Source: Planctomycetaceae bacterium (GTDB lineage Bacteria; Planctomycetota; Planctomycetia; Planctomycetales; Planctomycetaceae). From it: a DNA stretch of 42,314 nucleotides. The stretch is taken from the NCBI GenBank assembly GCA_021732415.1, contig JAKFVC010000158.1, forward strand, positions 1 to 42,314, in the 5' to 3' direction. The position numbers and the translations under genes are program-made. The notes beneath the pieces are model-generated. The model searched no databases. It was not told the origin of the DNA and saw only the letters and a program-made list of their open reading frames with translations. Below are positions 17,545 to 27,557 of the stretch, in pieces (within the stretch, counting starts at the first letter, position 1; the number at the start of each line of letters is the position of its first letter).

Positions 17545-20500
17545 ATGGATCTTCATCTTGACGCCGTGTTTGCCAATCCTGACGCTGATCCAGCGACGGG
17601 TGAGTCGCACCGTGCGCCTACTGACCTTCCCGTTGAGACTCCCACGGAGCATCGCTCGGGGGTTGCCCGCGCACTGCGAGCGGTCACTCATCTGGCGGCA
17701 AATTTCCCGCTGTCAATCCTGTTGCTGACGGCCGTCGTCTGCGGTCTGTGCAGCGTCTACGCCACCAATCATTTAGGCTTCAAGACGAAGCGTGCCGACC
17801 TGATCAATCCGACCGCCGCCTATCATCAGCGGTGGATGGCCTTCACCAAAGACTTCGGCGATATGGCCGATATGGTGGTCGTGGTCGAAGGTCAGGACCG
17901 CGCGACAATCCAGAAGACGCTGGATGATCTCGGGTCGCAACTCGAACGTGAACCTGAGAATTTCTCGGAAGTCCTCTATAAAGTCGATACGACGCACCTC
18001 CAGCACAAGGGGCTGCAGTACCTGGCGCCGGTGCAATTGGAGATGTTGCTGACGCGGCTGGAAGAGTTCGGGCCCGTCCTGCGAGGCCGTTGGAATCTGC
18101 TCAATCTGAACCGCATCTACCAGGGTTTGCGGTACCAGTTGCAGCAATCGGAAAAGATGCCGAATGCTGAGCAAGTCGCCGCAATTCAGATGCAACTGGC
18201 GCAGACGTTTTCGAGCAGCCTGCTGGAATTCGTGAGCGGTGAGAAGTCGTATCATTCACCGTGGGAAGGCCTGTTTCAGCTCGACGCCAAACAGGCGAAA
18301 ACGGGGCCGCAGATCACCTACAACCTGAATCAGCGTGGGACGCTGGGGTTCCTGCTGGTCAAGCCGACCACCGAAGACGCCGGGTTCGAAGGGGCCAAAC
18401 GGTCCATTGAGCGGATCCGGGAGATCTTGAAGGATGCGGAAGAAACGCATCCCAAGGTCAAGCTGGGAGTCACGGGCATCCCCGTTTTGGAATACGACGA
18501 AATGCGATCGTCTCAGTCCGCGATGGTCTGGGAATCGATCATTTCATACGCCGGTGTCGGGATCCTGCTGGTGCTCGGCTTCCGTGGTATTCGCTTTCCG
18601 ATCATGGCCATGTTGATGCTGGCCGTGGCGACTTCCTGGTCGTTCGGTTTCACGACGGCCACCGTTGGGCACTTGAATATTCTGTCGGTCTCGTTCGTCG
18701 CGATTGTCGTCGGACTGGGGATCGATTACGCGATTCTCTTCTTATCGAAGTACATGGAATTGCGCCAGTCAGGCCGGACCCTGCCCGATGCCTTGCTGGA
18801 GACCTCCGGCACCGTCGGCCCGGGTATTCTCACCGCGGCCGCGACGACCTCGCTGGCGTTCTTCTGTGCCGTCTTCACCGACTTCCTGGGAGTCGCGGAG
18901 CTCGGGTTGATTGCAGGTGGCGGAATCCTGCTGTGTGCGGTGGCCGCGTTCACGTTCCTCCCGGCGTTGATTGCCTTCATCGATCAGTTCTTCAAGCCTT
19001 CTCCGATCCCCTCGCCGTTCAATGGAAAGACATTGCGCGAGATGACGTCGCAGCATCCTGCTGTGGTGTCGGTCGTGGCGCTGGCGCTGGTGGTGTTGCT
19101 GGCGGGATACGGTTTGCGAGTCAAATACGACTACAACCTGATGAATATGCAGGCGGAAGGTCTCGAGTCGGTCAAGATTCAGAAACGCATCGTTCAAGAG
19201 TCTGACAACTGCCTGCTGTTTGCCGTGTCGCTGGCCGATTCGCCTCAGGCGGCGCTGGAGTTGAAACGCAAGTTTGAAGCGTTGCCGCAAGTGCAGCGGG
19301 TCGAGGAAGTCGCGTCGGTGATGCCCAAGTACGCGGCGGCCGAGACCGAGTTGCTCGTGCAGGGTGTGGAAGTTTTGCTCGCCAATCTTCCGGAAGGCAT
19401 GCCGCCGCGTAACGTGGCGACTCCCGGTGCGTTGAATGGGACACTCGCCCAATTCATCGATCAGTTGCAGACGTCGAAACTGGTGGAAGCCCCCGAACTG
19501 TCCGACAAGCTGGTGCTGATCGAAGAACGCCTGGCCGCCATGCCCATCATGCAGCAAGTCGCGTTGTTGACCGAGTTCCAGGAACGGATGACGGGCGACT
19601 TGTTGATGCGGCTCAAAGGCCTGAAGTCGGTCGCGGATTCCGAATCTGTTGGTGTGAAGGATCTTCCTTCGGCACTGGTCTCACGTTTTGTCAGTAAGCA
19701 GGGCAAGTGGCTGTTGCAGATCTATCCCAAGGAAGAGATCTGGGACATCGAGCCCCTTAAAAAATTCATCGATGAAGTGCGGTCGGTTGATCCTGATGTC
19801 ACCGGCATTCCGCTGCAGAATTACGAAGCCTCACGCCAGATTCGCAGCAGTTACGAGACGGTCGCGATGTATGCGTTGCTGGCCAGTTACCTCGTGTTGT
19901 TGATCGACTTCCTGAACTTGCGAAATACGTTGCTGGGATTGATCGCTCCGCTGGGTGGGGTGCTCGCATTGGCGGGTGGCCTGGTCTGGCTGGGGCGGCC
20001 GATTGACTATCAGGTCCTGGCGCTGGCTTATGTCTTGATGACGTTGACGCTGGTGGCGTTCCTGGATACTTCGGGCTTCTTCAATATTCTGTTGTCGTTG
20101 ATGCCGCCGCTGGCTGGTGCGTTGATGACGCTCGGGACGTTGGGAGTTTTGCATGTGGACCTGAACCCGGCGAACCTGATCATCCTGCCGTTGATCCTGG
20201 GAATCGGCGTCGACAATGGCGTGCATGTGATGCATGACTTCCGGCTGCAGAAGCTGGGGGAATACCGGACGACTCCCAGTTTAATCAACGCGTTGTTCCT
20301 GACATCGATGTCGAACATGGCCGGTTTCGCCAGCATGATCCTGGCCGCTCATCGCGGGTTGCGAAGCATCGGCATGGTGCTGACGATTGGTGTCGGCAGT
20401 TGCCTGTTTGTTTCTGCCGTGTTGCTGCCGGCGTTGTTGACCCTGTGGTCGCGGCTCAGCCTGCATCTGCAGCAGAATGCTCAACCGAACCCGGTGGGGC

Positions 20501-20598
20501 AGGGCTCTGCGGTGGAGAAGCCGGGTGAAGCGGACGACATGAGCGGCCCGCACGTACCGCCGGAATTGTCGATCTACTATCCGCACGACGCGGCGTAG
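17545..20598 (+). CDS. Two-module RND/MMPL-family exporter, HpnN-like
   Basis: This 1017-residue membrane protein has the duplicated RND plan: TM1 (about 50-70), a large outer loop, a five-helix block containing VVGLGIDYAILFLSKYM, a second outer loop, and a second helix block containing GIGVDNGVHVMHDFR. The Asp residues in these two matching motifs are the likely proton-relay sites. The first loop (KTKRADLINPTAAYHQRW) resembles hopanoid and lipid exporters of the HpnN/MMPL type. I infer proton-driven export of a lipid or other hydrophobic compound. No hopanoid biosynthesis gene is visible nearby, so the HpnN assignment remains tentative. The N-terminal 45 residues are polar and cytosolic. Confidence 0.85.
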   Translation: MDLHLDAVFANPDADPATGESHRAPTDLPVETPTEHRSGVARALRAVTHLAANFPLSILLLTAVVCGLCSVYATNHLGFKTKRADLINPTAAYHQRWMAFTKDFGDMADMVVVVEGQDRATIQKTLDDLGSQLEREPENFSEVLYKVDTTHLQHKGLQYLAPVQLEMLLTRLEEFGPVLRGRWNLLNLNRIYQGLRYQLQQSEKMPNAEQVAAIQMQLAQTFSSSLLEFVSGEKSYHSPWEGLFQLDAKQAKTGPQITYNLNQRGTLGFLLVKPTTEDAGFEGAKRSIERIREILKDAEETHPKVKLGVTGIPVLEYDEMRSSQSAMVWESIISYAGVGILLVLGFRGIRFPIMAMLMLAVATSWSFGFTTATVGHLNILSVSFVAIVVGLGIDYAILFLSKYMELRQSGRTLPDALLETSGTVGPGILTAAATTSLAFFCAVFTDFLGVAELGLIAGGGILLCAVAAFTFLPALIAFIDQFFKPSPIPSPFNGKTLREMTSQHPAVVSVVALALVVLLAGYGLRVKYDYNLMNMQAEGLESVKIQKRIVQESDNCLLFAVSLADSPQAALELKRKFEALPQVQRVEEVASVMPKYAAAETELLVQGVEVLLANLPEGMPPRNVATPGALNGTLAQFIDQLQTSKLVEAPELSDKLVLIEERLAAMPIMQQVALLTEFQERMTGDLLMRLKGLKSVADSESVGVKDLPSALVSRFVSKQGKWLLQIYPKEEIWDIEPLKKFIDEVRSVDPDVTGIPLQNYEASRQIRSSYETVAMYALLASYLVLLIDFLNLRNTLLGLIAPLGGVLALAGGLVWLGRPIDYQVLALAYVLMTLTLVAFLDTSGFFNILLSLMPPLAGALMTLGTLGVLHVDLNPANLIILPLILGIGVDNGVHVMHDFRLQKLGEYRTTPSLINALFLTSMSNMAGFASMILAAHRGLRSIGMVLTIGVGSCLFVSAVLLPALLTLWSRLSLHLQQNAQPNPVGQGSAVEKPGEADDMSGPHVPPELSIYYPHDAA

Positions 20599-20611
20599 CC
20601 ACCGTCTGTAG

Positions 20612-20630
20612 CCCGACTCTCTGAGTCGGG
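20612..20630. repeat. Short perfect hairpin after the exporter gene
   Basis: CCCGACTC (20612-20619) and GAGTCGGG (20623-20630) form an 8-bp stem with a 3-nt loop 14 nt past the exporter stop. No T-run follows, so it is not a standard intrinsic terminator. Confidence 0.5.
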
Positions 20631-20670
20631 TCGAGTGCTTCCAATCAGCAGCGCTGCACCGTTAAACTTG

Positions 20671-20844
20671 GCGAGCCGGGCGGCGTAAGCCCCCGGATTT
20701 TTTTCGATCAGATTGGGAGACACAGAGGCACAGAGATCACAGAGATCACAGAGATCACAGAGAAATACCGCAACTCTGTGATCTCTGTGCCTCTGTGTTT
20801 TAGAAATGGCCCAAGAATCCGGGGGCTTACGCCGCCCGGCTCGC
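20671..20844. repeat. Nested palindrome, families A (outer) and B (inner)
   Basis: The outer arms 20671-20699 and 20816-20844 are a perfect 29-bp inverted repeat, the same family as 4256-4416. The inner arms 20720-20744 and 20774-20798 are a perfect 25-bp pair. The left inner arm is followed by two more copies of the 9-mer ATCACAGAG (to 20762) that are absent on the right, so one arm has expanded in tandem. Confidence 0.9.
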
Positions 20845-20873
20845 CCGGAATAAATCAATGGTGGCTTCAGAAC

Positions 20874-22058
20874 ATGCTTCCAAACTTGCCCGCTTACGAC
20901 TTCTTCGCTCCGTCCAGAATCGTGTTTGGCTGGGGGCGTCGGAGCGAACTTGGCCAACACATCCGCGGTCTCGGTCGACGGGTCTTCTTGATCTCGGGAT
21001 CGCGCACGCTGTCCCAGAACGGGACGCTCGATACGCTGTGCGAATCGCTCACTGTGGTGGGAATTGAGACGGTGCAATGTGGATCGATCTCACATGAGCC
21101 GGAAGTTCCCGATGTCGACCAGCTTGTCGCCAAGCTGCGTGCCTTGCAGGCTGGTGACGGTGACATCGTGCTGGGAATCGGCGGTGGATCGGCGATTGAC
21201 TTAGCCAAGGCCACGGCAGCCATCGTCACCAACCATCATGGCGATACAGTCCGGGATTTCCTGGAAGGGGTCGGTAAGGGGCTCAAGATTGAGAAACCGC
21301 CGTTGCCGCTCGTGGTGATGCCCACGACCAGCGGTACCGGTTCCGAGGCCACCAAGAACGCGGTGATTTCCTCGTACGATCCGCCGTTTAAGAAGAGTCT
21401 TCGTTCCGACCTCATGGTGCCGAGACTGGTGCTCATCGATCCTGAGCTGTCGGTCACAGTGCCTCCGCATGTCACGGCAGCGACGGGTTTGGATGCGATC
21501 ACGCAATTGATTGAAAGTGATATCTCGTGCCGGGCCAAACCGATCCCGCAAGCTTTGGCGTTACGCGGGCTGGAGGGTGTCGTACCGGCTTTGCGAAAAG
21601 CATTTCACTGCCCCGACGACCGACCCGCGCGTGAGTTGCTGGCTCAGTCGGCGTTGCTGTCCGGTATGGCACTTGCGAATTCGGGATTGGGGGTGGCGCA
21701 CGGGATTGCGGCGGCTTTGGGCGTGCATTGTCGAATCACGCATGGCCTGGCTTGTGCGATGCTCTTGCCGACTGCGATTCGGATCAATTCCGAGGTTCAA
21801 CAAGGCGAACTGGCCCGCGTGATGACCGCCTTAACGGGCCGCAATTGGGCGAGTCCCCGGGCGGCGATTGAAGCGGGGCTGGATCTGTTATCGCAATTGC
21901 TCGAGGAATTGAAGATCCCTCGTCATCTGGCCGAGTTGGGCGTTAAGACGGACCAATTCCCGGCGATTGTTCGCAGTTCGCACGGGAACAGCCTGGATGG
22001 GAATCCGCGGCAGGTTTCGGATGGCGAGTTGCTGGAGATCTTGCATTCGCTGTATTAG
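20874..22058 (+). CDS. Iron-containing alcohol dehydrogenase family protein
   Basis: I start at ATG 20874 (MLPNLPAYDFFAPSRIVFG), where family similarity begins; the frame upstream is only repeat DNA. The 394-residue protein has the group III dehydrogenase blocks: GGGSAID (103-109), TTSGTGSEAT (151-160), TGLDAITQLIE (Asp207), VAHGIAAALG (His276) and CRITHGLACAM (His290). The second metal-ligand position (His200 in E. coli FucO) is Gln211 here; I recall that variant in other family members, so the metal site may differ without loss of function. It should reduce an aldehyde or oxidise an alcohol with NAD(P). The substrate is unknown. Confidence 0.88.
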   Translation: MLPNLPAYDFFAPSRIVFGWGRRSELGQHIRGLGRRVFLISGSRTLSQNGTLDTLCESLTVVGIETVQCGSISHEPEVPDVDQLVAKLRALQAGDGDIVLGIGGGSAIDLAKATAAIVTNHHGDTVRDFLEGVGKGLKIEKPPLPLVVMPTTSGTGSEATKNAVISSYDPPFKKSLRSDLMVPRLVLIDPELSVTVPPHVTAATGLDAITQLIESDISCRAKPIPQALALRGLEGVVPALRKAFHCPDDRPARELLAQSALLSGMALANSGLGVAHGIAAALGVHCRITHGLACAMLLPTAIRINSEVQQGELARVMTALTGRNWASPRAAIEAGLDLLSQLLEELKIPRHLAELGVKTDQFPAIVRSSHGNSLDGNPRQVSDGELLEILHSLY

Positions 22059-22122
22059 AGGGCATCTTCTTTCATTTGGTGCCTACCGATAGGTAACTGT
22101 CGGTGGTTTAGTAAGAAGAATT

Positions 22123-22196
22123 ATCTCACGCAAAGGCGCCAAGGCGCAAAGAATTCATTTCTTCGTTCTTTGCGCCTTGGCGCCTTTGCGTGAGAT
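22123..22196. repeat. Family C palindrome
   Basis: Arms 22123-22153 and 22166-22196 form a perfect 31-bp inverted repeat (core CTCACGCAAAGGCGCCAAGG) with a 12-nt loop. It is the best-preserved copy of the family also found at 12682 and 15305. The remainder of the 327-nt gap shows nothing else. Confidence 0.9.
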
Positions 22197-22385
22197 CTTG
22201 TATTTCGCATTCTTTGATTGCACTGGAATCTACGACCGTTTTGCGTGGATATCTGAAAGGTTTGATTTCATCTTGTAGGCTCTCGAAATTCGCCGACAAC
22301 CTTTCGGCTTACGGCGTGCCGCTTGCATCTCAATTGCGTATAATCCCCGATCGAAATGATCTTCATTGGATCCTGCGGATACGAC

Positions 22386-24047
22386 ATGCGAATTGCTTTA
22401 GCTCAACTCAATCCCATTGTGGGTGACTTGGAAGGAAACCGGCAACTGGTCCTCGCGGCGGCTCGCAAGGCCCATGAGGCTCAGGCGCAACTGTTGGTCA
22501 CTTCCGAATTGGTGATCAGCGGTTATCCGCCGAAGGACTTGCTCTTGCGCGAGGGTTTCGCGAAGGCCTGTGATCGAGCTGTCGAATCGCTTGCCCGAGA
22601 CCTGCCGCACGGATTGGCCACGCTGGTAGGGCACCCCACGACGCACGATGTGCCCGCGGGACGTGTGGCGAATGCCGCGAGCCTGCTGCTCAACGGGGAG
22701 CGAGTCCAGACGATCCGCAAATGTCTGCTGCCGAATTACGACGTGTTCGATGAGCGTCGCTATTTTCTCCCGGCCGAATTTGCGGCGCCACTGGAATTCT
22801 TGGGGCGTCGCTGGGGCGTTCACATCTGCGAGGATGCCTGGCACGGAGAGGCCGGCACGTCCTATCATCTGGCACCCGAGAATCGTCGCGATCCGATTGC
22901 CGAACTGGCCGCGGCGGGGGTCGATTGCTTCATTAATCTGTCGGCCAGCCCGTTTGAAATCGACAAGCCGAACCGCCGTGAAGAAATTGTCCGGCGACAT
23001 GTGGCGAGTCACAAGCGTCCGTTCGTGTTTGTGAATCAGGTGGGCGGCAATGACGACCTGGTTTTCGACGGCAATAGCCTGGTCGTGAACGCGGCCGGAC
23101 AGACCGTGCGGCGGTTGCAATCGTTTGACAGCGACCTGGCGATTGTGGATCTCGATGACTTGCCGGTGCCCGCGCCGCGAGCGGAACGGACTCGTCCAGC
23201 GGACTTGCTTGACGCGCTGATTCTGGGGCTGAAGGATTACGCTCTCAAGAGTGGATTCCGCGATTGTGTGCTGGGGTTGTCGGGGGGGATCGACAGTGCT
23301 TTGGCCTGTTATATTGCAGCCCAGGCGTTCGGTCCCGGGCGAGTGCATGGTCTCGCCATGCCCAGCCGATATAGCAGCCAGCACAGTGTGGACGATGCGA
23401 TCGCCCTGGCCCGGAATCTGGGGGTCGACTGCCAGATTGTGGGCATTGATGATATCCATTCGGCCTACGAAGCCCAGGCGGTGCTGGCCGAGGACCTGCT
23501 GAGCCAACCGGCGGGTTTGGCCGATCAAAATCTGCAGGCTCGGATTCGAGGTGCCAGTGTCATGATCCGCAGCAATCGGCATGGCTGGCTGGCTTTGGCG
23601 ACGGGGAATAAAAGCGAATTGGCCGTGGGCTACTGCACTCTCTACGGCGATATGGCCGGCGGCTTCGCCGTGCTGTGTGACGTCTTCAAGAAGGACGTCT
23701 ATGCCATGTCGCACTACATCAACGAGGTGCGCGAAGGCCGGGAAGTCATTCCGGCCGGATCGTTGTCCAAGCCGCCCAGTGCGGAGCTCGCGCCCAATCA
23801 AGTCGATCAGGACACGCTGCCGCCGTACCCGGTGCTCGACGCCATCCTGGAAGGGTTGATCGAACAGGAGCTGTCGATCGCGACGTTGTCCCGGCAATTC
23901 TCGGAAGAGGTCGTCCGGTGGGTCGCCACGCGTCTCGATCGGAACGAGTTCAAACGCCGCCAAATGCCGCCGGGGATCAAGTTGTCTCAACGAGCCTTCG
24001 GCAGCGGCCGGCGGATGCCGATGGCGGCGCGGTTTGCCTGGGAATAA
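22386..24047 (+). CDS. nadE: Glutamine-dependent NAD+ synthase
   Basis: ATG 22386 starts the conserved [18 protein letters not shown]. The N-terminal amidase (nitrilase-type) domain carries the Glu-Lys-Cys triad: Glu41 ([11 protein letters not shown]), Lys112 ([13 protein letters not shown]) and Cys148 (HICEDAW). The C-terminal synthetase domain has the ATP-pyrophosphatase P-loop [12 protein letters not shown] (299-305 for SGGIDSA), then [18 protein letters not shown] and a late [12 protein letters not shown]. It converts nicotinic acid adenine dinucleotide to NAD+ using ammonia freed from glutamine. The length of 553 residues is normal. The gene stands alone, as it often does. Confidence 0.97.
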   Translation: MRIALAQLNPIVGDLEGNRQLVLAAARKAHEAQAQLLVTSELVISGYPPKDLLLREGFAKACDRAVESLARDLPHGLATLVGHPTTHDVPAGRVANAASLLLNGERVQTIRKCLLPNYDVFDERRYFLPAEFAAPLEFLGRRWGVHICEDAWHGEAGTSYHLAPENRRDPIAELAAAGVDCFINLSASPFEIDKPNRREEIVRRHVASHKRPFVFVNQVGGNDDLVFDGNSLVVNAAGQTVRRLQSFDSDLAIVDLDDLPVPAPRAERTRPADLLDALILGLKDYALKSGFRDCVLGLSGGIDSALACYIAAQAFGPGRVHGLAMPSRYSSQHSVDDAIALARNLGVDCQIVGIDDIHSAYEAQAVLAEDLLSQPAGLADQNLQARIRGASVMIRSNRHGWLALATGNKSELAVGYCTLYGDMAGGFAVLCDVFKKDVYAMSHYINEVREGREVIPAGSLSKPPSAELAPNQVDQDTLPPYPVLDAILEGLIEQELSIATLSRQFSEEVVRWVATRLDRNEFKRRQMPPGIKLSQRAFGSGRRMPMAARFAWE

Positions 24048-24138
24048 ATTGCCCGTGGCATCTCGCCCGCGGTTTCGATAATGTGGGATCACACCCGGCG
24101 CTGGTCCGGAATGGGTCTCATTTCTGCAGGAGTTCCTC

Positions 24139-24867
24139 ATGCGCTACGTTGGAATTGCCTTGGGTCTGTGTGTGCTGCTGAATAGTCTTCCGGCTGCTGC
24201 GGCCGAACCCGGCAAACAGCAGGCCGAATCGGCTGAGATCAAGATCCAGATGCACTACCTCGTGCATCTTCCCAAGGCCTACGGAGCCGACAAAGCCAAG
24301 AAATGGCCGGTGCTTGTCTTCCTGCATGGATCTGGCGAACGGGGCAGCGATCTCAATCTGGTGAAGGTGCATGGACCTCCCAAGCTGGTCGAATCAGACC
24401 CCGAGTTCCCGTTCATTGTCGTGTCGCCACAATGCCCGGAAAAACAGCGCTGGACGCCATTCTTGTTGTCGGGCATGCTGGACAATTTCATTGCGAAATA
24501 CTCGGTCGATCAGGATCGCATCTGTCTGACCGGCCTGAGTATGGGGGGCTTCGGGACGTGGGATTGGGCGATCGCCGAGCCGAATCGCTTTGCGGCGCTG
24601 GTCCCCATTTGTGGTAAGGGCGAACCGGGCGCGGCCGACAAAATCAAACACATTCCAGCCTGGGTTTTTCACGGGGCTCGTGACACGGGGGTTCCGTTGA
24701 GCGGTTCGTTGGATATGGTGGTGGCGCTGGAAAAAGCCGGGGCCAAGCCGAAGTTCACCGTTTATCCTGACGCGGGGCATGATTCCTGGACTGAGACTTA
24801 CAACAATCCGGCGCTCTACAAATGGTTGCTGGAGCAGAAGCGAACTCCGGCGGAACCGAAGAAATAA
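24139..24867 (+). CDS. Secreted alpha/beta-hydrolase (esterase/phospholipase-like)
   Basis: A clean AGGAG lies 6 nt before ATG 24139, and the N-terminus (MRYVGIALGLCVLLNSLPAAAA) is a signal peptide. The 242-residue protein has the alpha/beta-hydrolase set: VLVFLHGSGERG (oxyanion region), CLTGLSMGGFGTW (nucleophile Ser134), HGARDTGVP (Asp182) and PDAGHDSW (His214). This matches the predicted-peptidase/phospholipase group related to feruloyl esterases. It likely cleaves an ester outside the cytoplasm. The substrate cannot be read from the sequence. It follows nadE by about 90 nt, but a functional link is not evident. Confidence 0.88.
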   Translation: MRYVGIALGLCVLLNSLPAAAAEPGKQQAESAEIKIQMHYLVHLPKAYGADKAKKWPVLVFLHGSGERGSDLNLVKVHGPPKLVESDPEFPFIVVSPQCPEKQRWTPFLLSGMLDNFIAKYSVDQDRICLTGLSMGGFGTWDWAIAEPNRFAALVPICGKGEPGAADKIKHIPAWVFHGARDTGVPLSGSLDMVVALEKAGAKPKFTVYPDAGHDSWTETYNNPALYKWLLEQKRTPAEPKK

Positions 24868-24963
24868 TTGGTGGGATTCGTTTGGCGGTGTGGTGTTTGT
24901 GTGACGTAATGTCGATGGCATGATGTCACGACACGCAACAGCGGAAGAAACGAAGAGTTTTGA

Positions 24964-25086
24964 GCCACAGAATGACACAGAAGAAACACAGAAGTTAGAG
25001 AAAATCTTGCTTGCCAGTTCTGTGTTTCTTCTGTGTCATTCTGTGGCAAAAAGAAGAATCCGGAGGCTTACGCCGCCCGGTTCGCC
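24964..25086. repeat. Family B-like palindrome with one family A arm
   Basis: Arms 24964-24993 and 25018-25047 are a perfect 30-bp inverted repeat made of CACAGAA/GACACAG words. At 25057-25086 there is a single right-hand A arm (GGAGGCTTACGCCGCCCGG) with no left partner, so this looks like a half-lost version of the nested arrangement at 4256 and 20671. Confidence 0.85.
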
Positions 25087-25133
25087 TAGTCGTTCAATAA
25101 TGCAAATTCACTGAGATTTCCGGGGCGTCGCGG

Positions 25134-25163
25134 GACGGACGGGCCTGGAGACCCGTCCCACGA
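25134..25163. repeat. Single family E arm before asnB
   Basis: This stretch (core GACGGGCCTGGAGACCCGTC) matches the right arm of the E palindrome at 37884-37912 and continues identically into CGATAC on its 3' side. It contains its own short hairpin (GACGGG/CCCGTC) and ends 24 nt before the asnB start. Confidence 0.8.
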
Positions 25164-25187
25164 TACTCAACGAGACCAAGAGCAATT

Positions 25188-27134
25188 ATGTGCGGCATCG
25201 CGGGAGTGGCCTGGACCTCTGATTCGGCTCCCTTCGATCAGGCCGTGTTGCGTCGGATGATCGATGCGATTGCGCATCGCGGTCCCGATGATGCCGGCAC
25301 TTACGAGTCTCCCGGTGGTCCGGGACCGGGAGGCTGCCTGGGGCATCGCCGGCTGTCGATTATCGACCTGGGAGGCGGACATCAGCCTCTGTCGAATGAA
25401 GACGGGACGATCTGGATCGCGTTCAATGGTGAGATCTACAACTACCAGGAACTACAGGCGTCGCTGATCAAACGCGGTCATACGTTCCGGACCTCCAGCG
25501 ATACCGAGACCATCGTTCATCTCTACGAGCAATACGGCCCGGACTGTGTCGGACAGTTGCGGGGCATGTTTGCGTTTGCCATCTGGGATCAGAAGCAGCG
25601 GACGTTATTCCTAGCTCGTGATCGACTGGGGAAGAAGCCGCTTGTTTACCGGCAGGAAGCCCAGCGGCTGATGTTTGCCAGTGAATTGAAGGCGTTGCTG
25701 CAGGTTCCCGGAGTTCCGCGTGAGCTCGATCGGCAAGCCGTGGATGACTACTTGACCTACCAGTATGTGCCGCACCCCAAGTCGATCTTGAAAGGGTTCA
25801 AAAAACTTCCGCCCGCTCACTGGGCTCTGTATCAAGACGGCAAGCTACGGGTCGAACGGTATTGGCAGCCGGCCTACAGCCCTCCCCCGGCTGTGAAAGA
25901 ATTTTCGTCCATTGAGGATGCTCGCCGACAGTTGCGGGAGATACTTACTACGGCGGTTAAACTGCGGATGCGCAGTGATGTCCCGCTGGGGGCGTTTTTA
26001 TCGGGGGGAGTTGACTCGACGATTATCGCTGGCTTGATGCAAAGCCTGTCGTCCCGGCCGGTGAAGACGTTTTCAATCGGCTTCCCCGTGGCGGCGTTCG
26101 ACGAGCGAGATTACGCGCGCGAAGCGGCGAAACACATTGGGACCGAACATCACGAACAGGTCGTCGAGCCGTCCGCTCTGGAAATCTTGCCGAAGCTGAT
26201 CTGGCATTACGACGAACCGTTCGCTGACAGTTCGGCCATCCCGACGATGTATCTGTCGGAGATGACTCGCCGCGAGGTCACCGTGTCGTTGTCCGGTGAT
26301 GGCGGGGACGAACTGTTCGGGGGCTATCAGCGTTATCAGGCGGTCAAACTGGGGCAATGGGCCGATCGGCTGCCTCAATTTCTGCGGAACTGGATGGGTT
26401 CGTCCGTCTGGCAGAATCTGCCGGCGTCGGTGCGTCAGAATTCAAAACGCCGGCGGCTCAAGCGGTTGTTGTCGGCGATTGCGCTGGAGCCGCGCCGGCG
26501 GTACCTCAAATGGGTCAGTATCTTCGACGACGAACGGCGAGCCGACCTGTATACCCCCGAATTCCGGTCGAGTCTGAACGGTCATGATCCGGCGGAGTTT
26601 CTCTTCCAGGCCTACGAGGAATGTCCCGATCGCGATTTCGTCACCCGGACGACGTGTGCCGATGTCCTCACGTATTTGCCGTGTGACATTTTGACGAAGG
26701 TCGACATCGCCAGCATGGCCTTCGCATTGGAGGCTCGTTCGCCGTTTCTGGATCATGAAGTCGTCGACTTCGCGGCTCGGTTGCCCATCGAATGGAAGAT
26801 TCACGGCCGACACGGTAAACAGATTCTCATCGACACATTCGCAGATCTCCTGCCGAAACGGATTCAGTCACGCAAGAAAATGGGCTTCGGCGTGCCGCTC
26901 GATCACTGGTTTCGCGACGAGTTAAGACCGCTGGTCGAAGATGTGTTGCTGGCCCCGAGTAGTCTGGACCGGGGATTCTTTCAGCCGGCACAAGTGCGGC
27001 GACTGGTGGACGAGCATGTCCGCGGGTTGTGGGATCACAGCTATCGCCTGTGGAGTCTGCTGGTATTCGAGCTGTGGCAACGCACTTTTCTAGACGGAAC
27101 GGTTCCCACCTCCCGTCAAGATATTCTTCACTAG
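25188..27134 (+). CDS. asnB: Asparagine synthase (glutamine-hydrolysing)
   Basis: The protein begins MCGIAGVAW, giving the N-terminal catalytic Cys2 of class II glutamine amidotransferases, with AHRGPDD and FNGEIYNYQEL following. The C-terminal synthetase domain has GAFLSGGVDSTII (272-278), SLSGDGGDELFGGYQRY and TYLPCDILTKVDIASMA. At 648 residues it belongs to the longer bacterial class, some members of which amidate cell-wall or exopolysaccharide precursors rather than making free asparagine. It converts aspartate, glutamine and ATP to asparagine and glutamate. No exosortase or polysaccharide gene is adjacent, so a housekeeping role is a fair default. Confidence 0.95.
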   Translation: MCGIAGVAWTSDSAPFDQAVLRRMIDAIAHRGPDDAGTYESPGGPGPGGCLGHRRLSIIDLGGGHQPLSNEDGTIWIAFNGEIYNYQELQASLIKRGHTFRTSSDTETIVHLYEQYGPDCVGQLRGMFAFAIWDQKQRTLFLARDRLGKKPLVYRQEAQRLMFASELKALLQVPGVPRELDRQAVDDYLTYQYVPHPKSILKGFKKLPPAHWALYQDGKLRVERYWQPAYSPPPAVKEFSSIEDARRQLREILTTAVKLRMRSDVPLGAFLSGGVDSTIIAGLMQSLSSRPVKTFSIGFPVAAFDERDYAREAAKHIGTEHHEQVVEPSALEILPKLIWHYDEPFADSSAIPTMYLSEMTRREVTVSLSGDGGDELFGGYQRYQAVKLGQWADRLPQFLRNWMGSSVWQNLPASVRQNSKRRRLKRLLSAIALEPRRRYLKWVSIFDDERRADLYTPEFRSSLNGHDPAEFLFQAYEECPDRDFVTRTTCADVLTYLPCDILTKVDIASMAFALEARSPFLDHEVVDFAARLPIEWKIHGRHGKQILIDTFADLLPKRIQSRKKMGFGVPLDHWFRDELRPLVEDVLLAPSSLDRGFFQPAQVRRLVDEHVRGLWDHSYRLWSLLVFELWQRTFLDGTVPTSRQDILH

Positions 27135-27187
27135 GCCATGTCAGACGAGTGCATTTAACCCAGTTTGCCGGCTGCGGAGCGACCGCG

Positions 27188-27270
27188 AATACTAGCCCGA
27201 AGCGCGAGCGAGTGAATTTCCCGACGATGACAATGTGGGAATGCACTCGCTTGCGCTTCGGGCTAGTATT
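27188..27270. repeat. Inverted repeat, family I
   Basis: Arms 27188-27214 and 27244-27270 pair over 26 of 27 positions (core ACTAGCCCGAAGCGCGAGCG). It follows asnB. The remaining 290 nt up to the DUF1559 gene is AT-richer and should contain that gene's promoter, but I see no clear boxes. Confidence 0.85.
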
Positions 27271-27557
27271 CATCAAACACGGATTAGCCATATCTGGCTG
27301 AATTCATTGATCTTACGGATAGACTGCAGGGCGATTGTTAAGTGCCTCTGCATCGTCTTTTGGCCGCGAAGACTTCAAGTCTAATTCTTTCGTTTGCCCC
27401 GTCATTTTTCTGATTATGCGGGAATATGTAGAGATTGCGGGGAATTAACCGCATTCACTACCGTCTAATGGGTCGTCTCTTTAACATCTATCATGTATAG
27501 TTATGCAGATTCGATTGTGTATTGGGTGTTCTGTCTTTTTAGGAAAGAGGTTGTTTC

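Noticed and set aside
22398-24140. Long 580-codon open frame antisense to nadE
   Set aside because: It is a shadow of a highly conserved gene in GC-rich codons, rich in Arg, His and Gln with no domain, and the forward frame carries all NAD synthase motifs.
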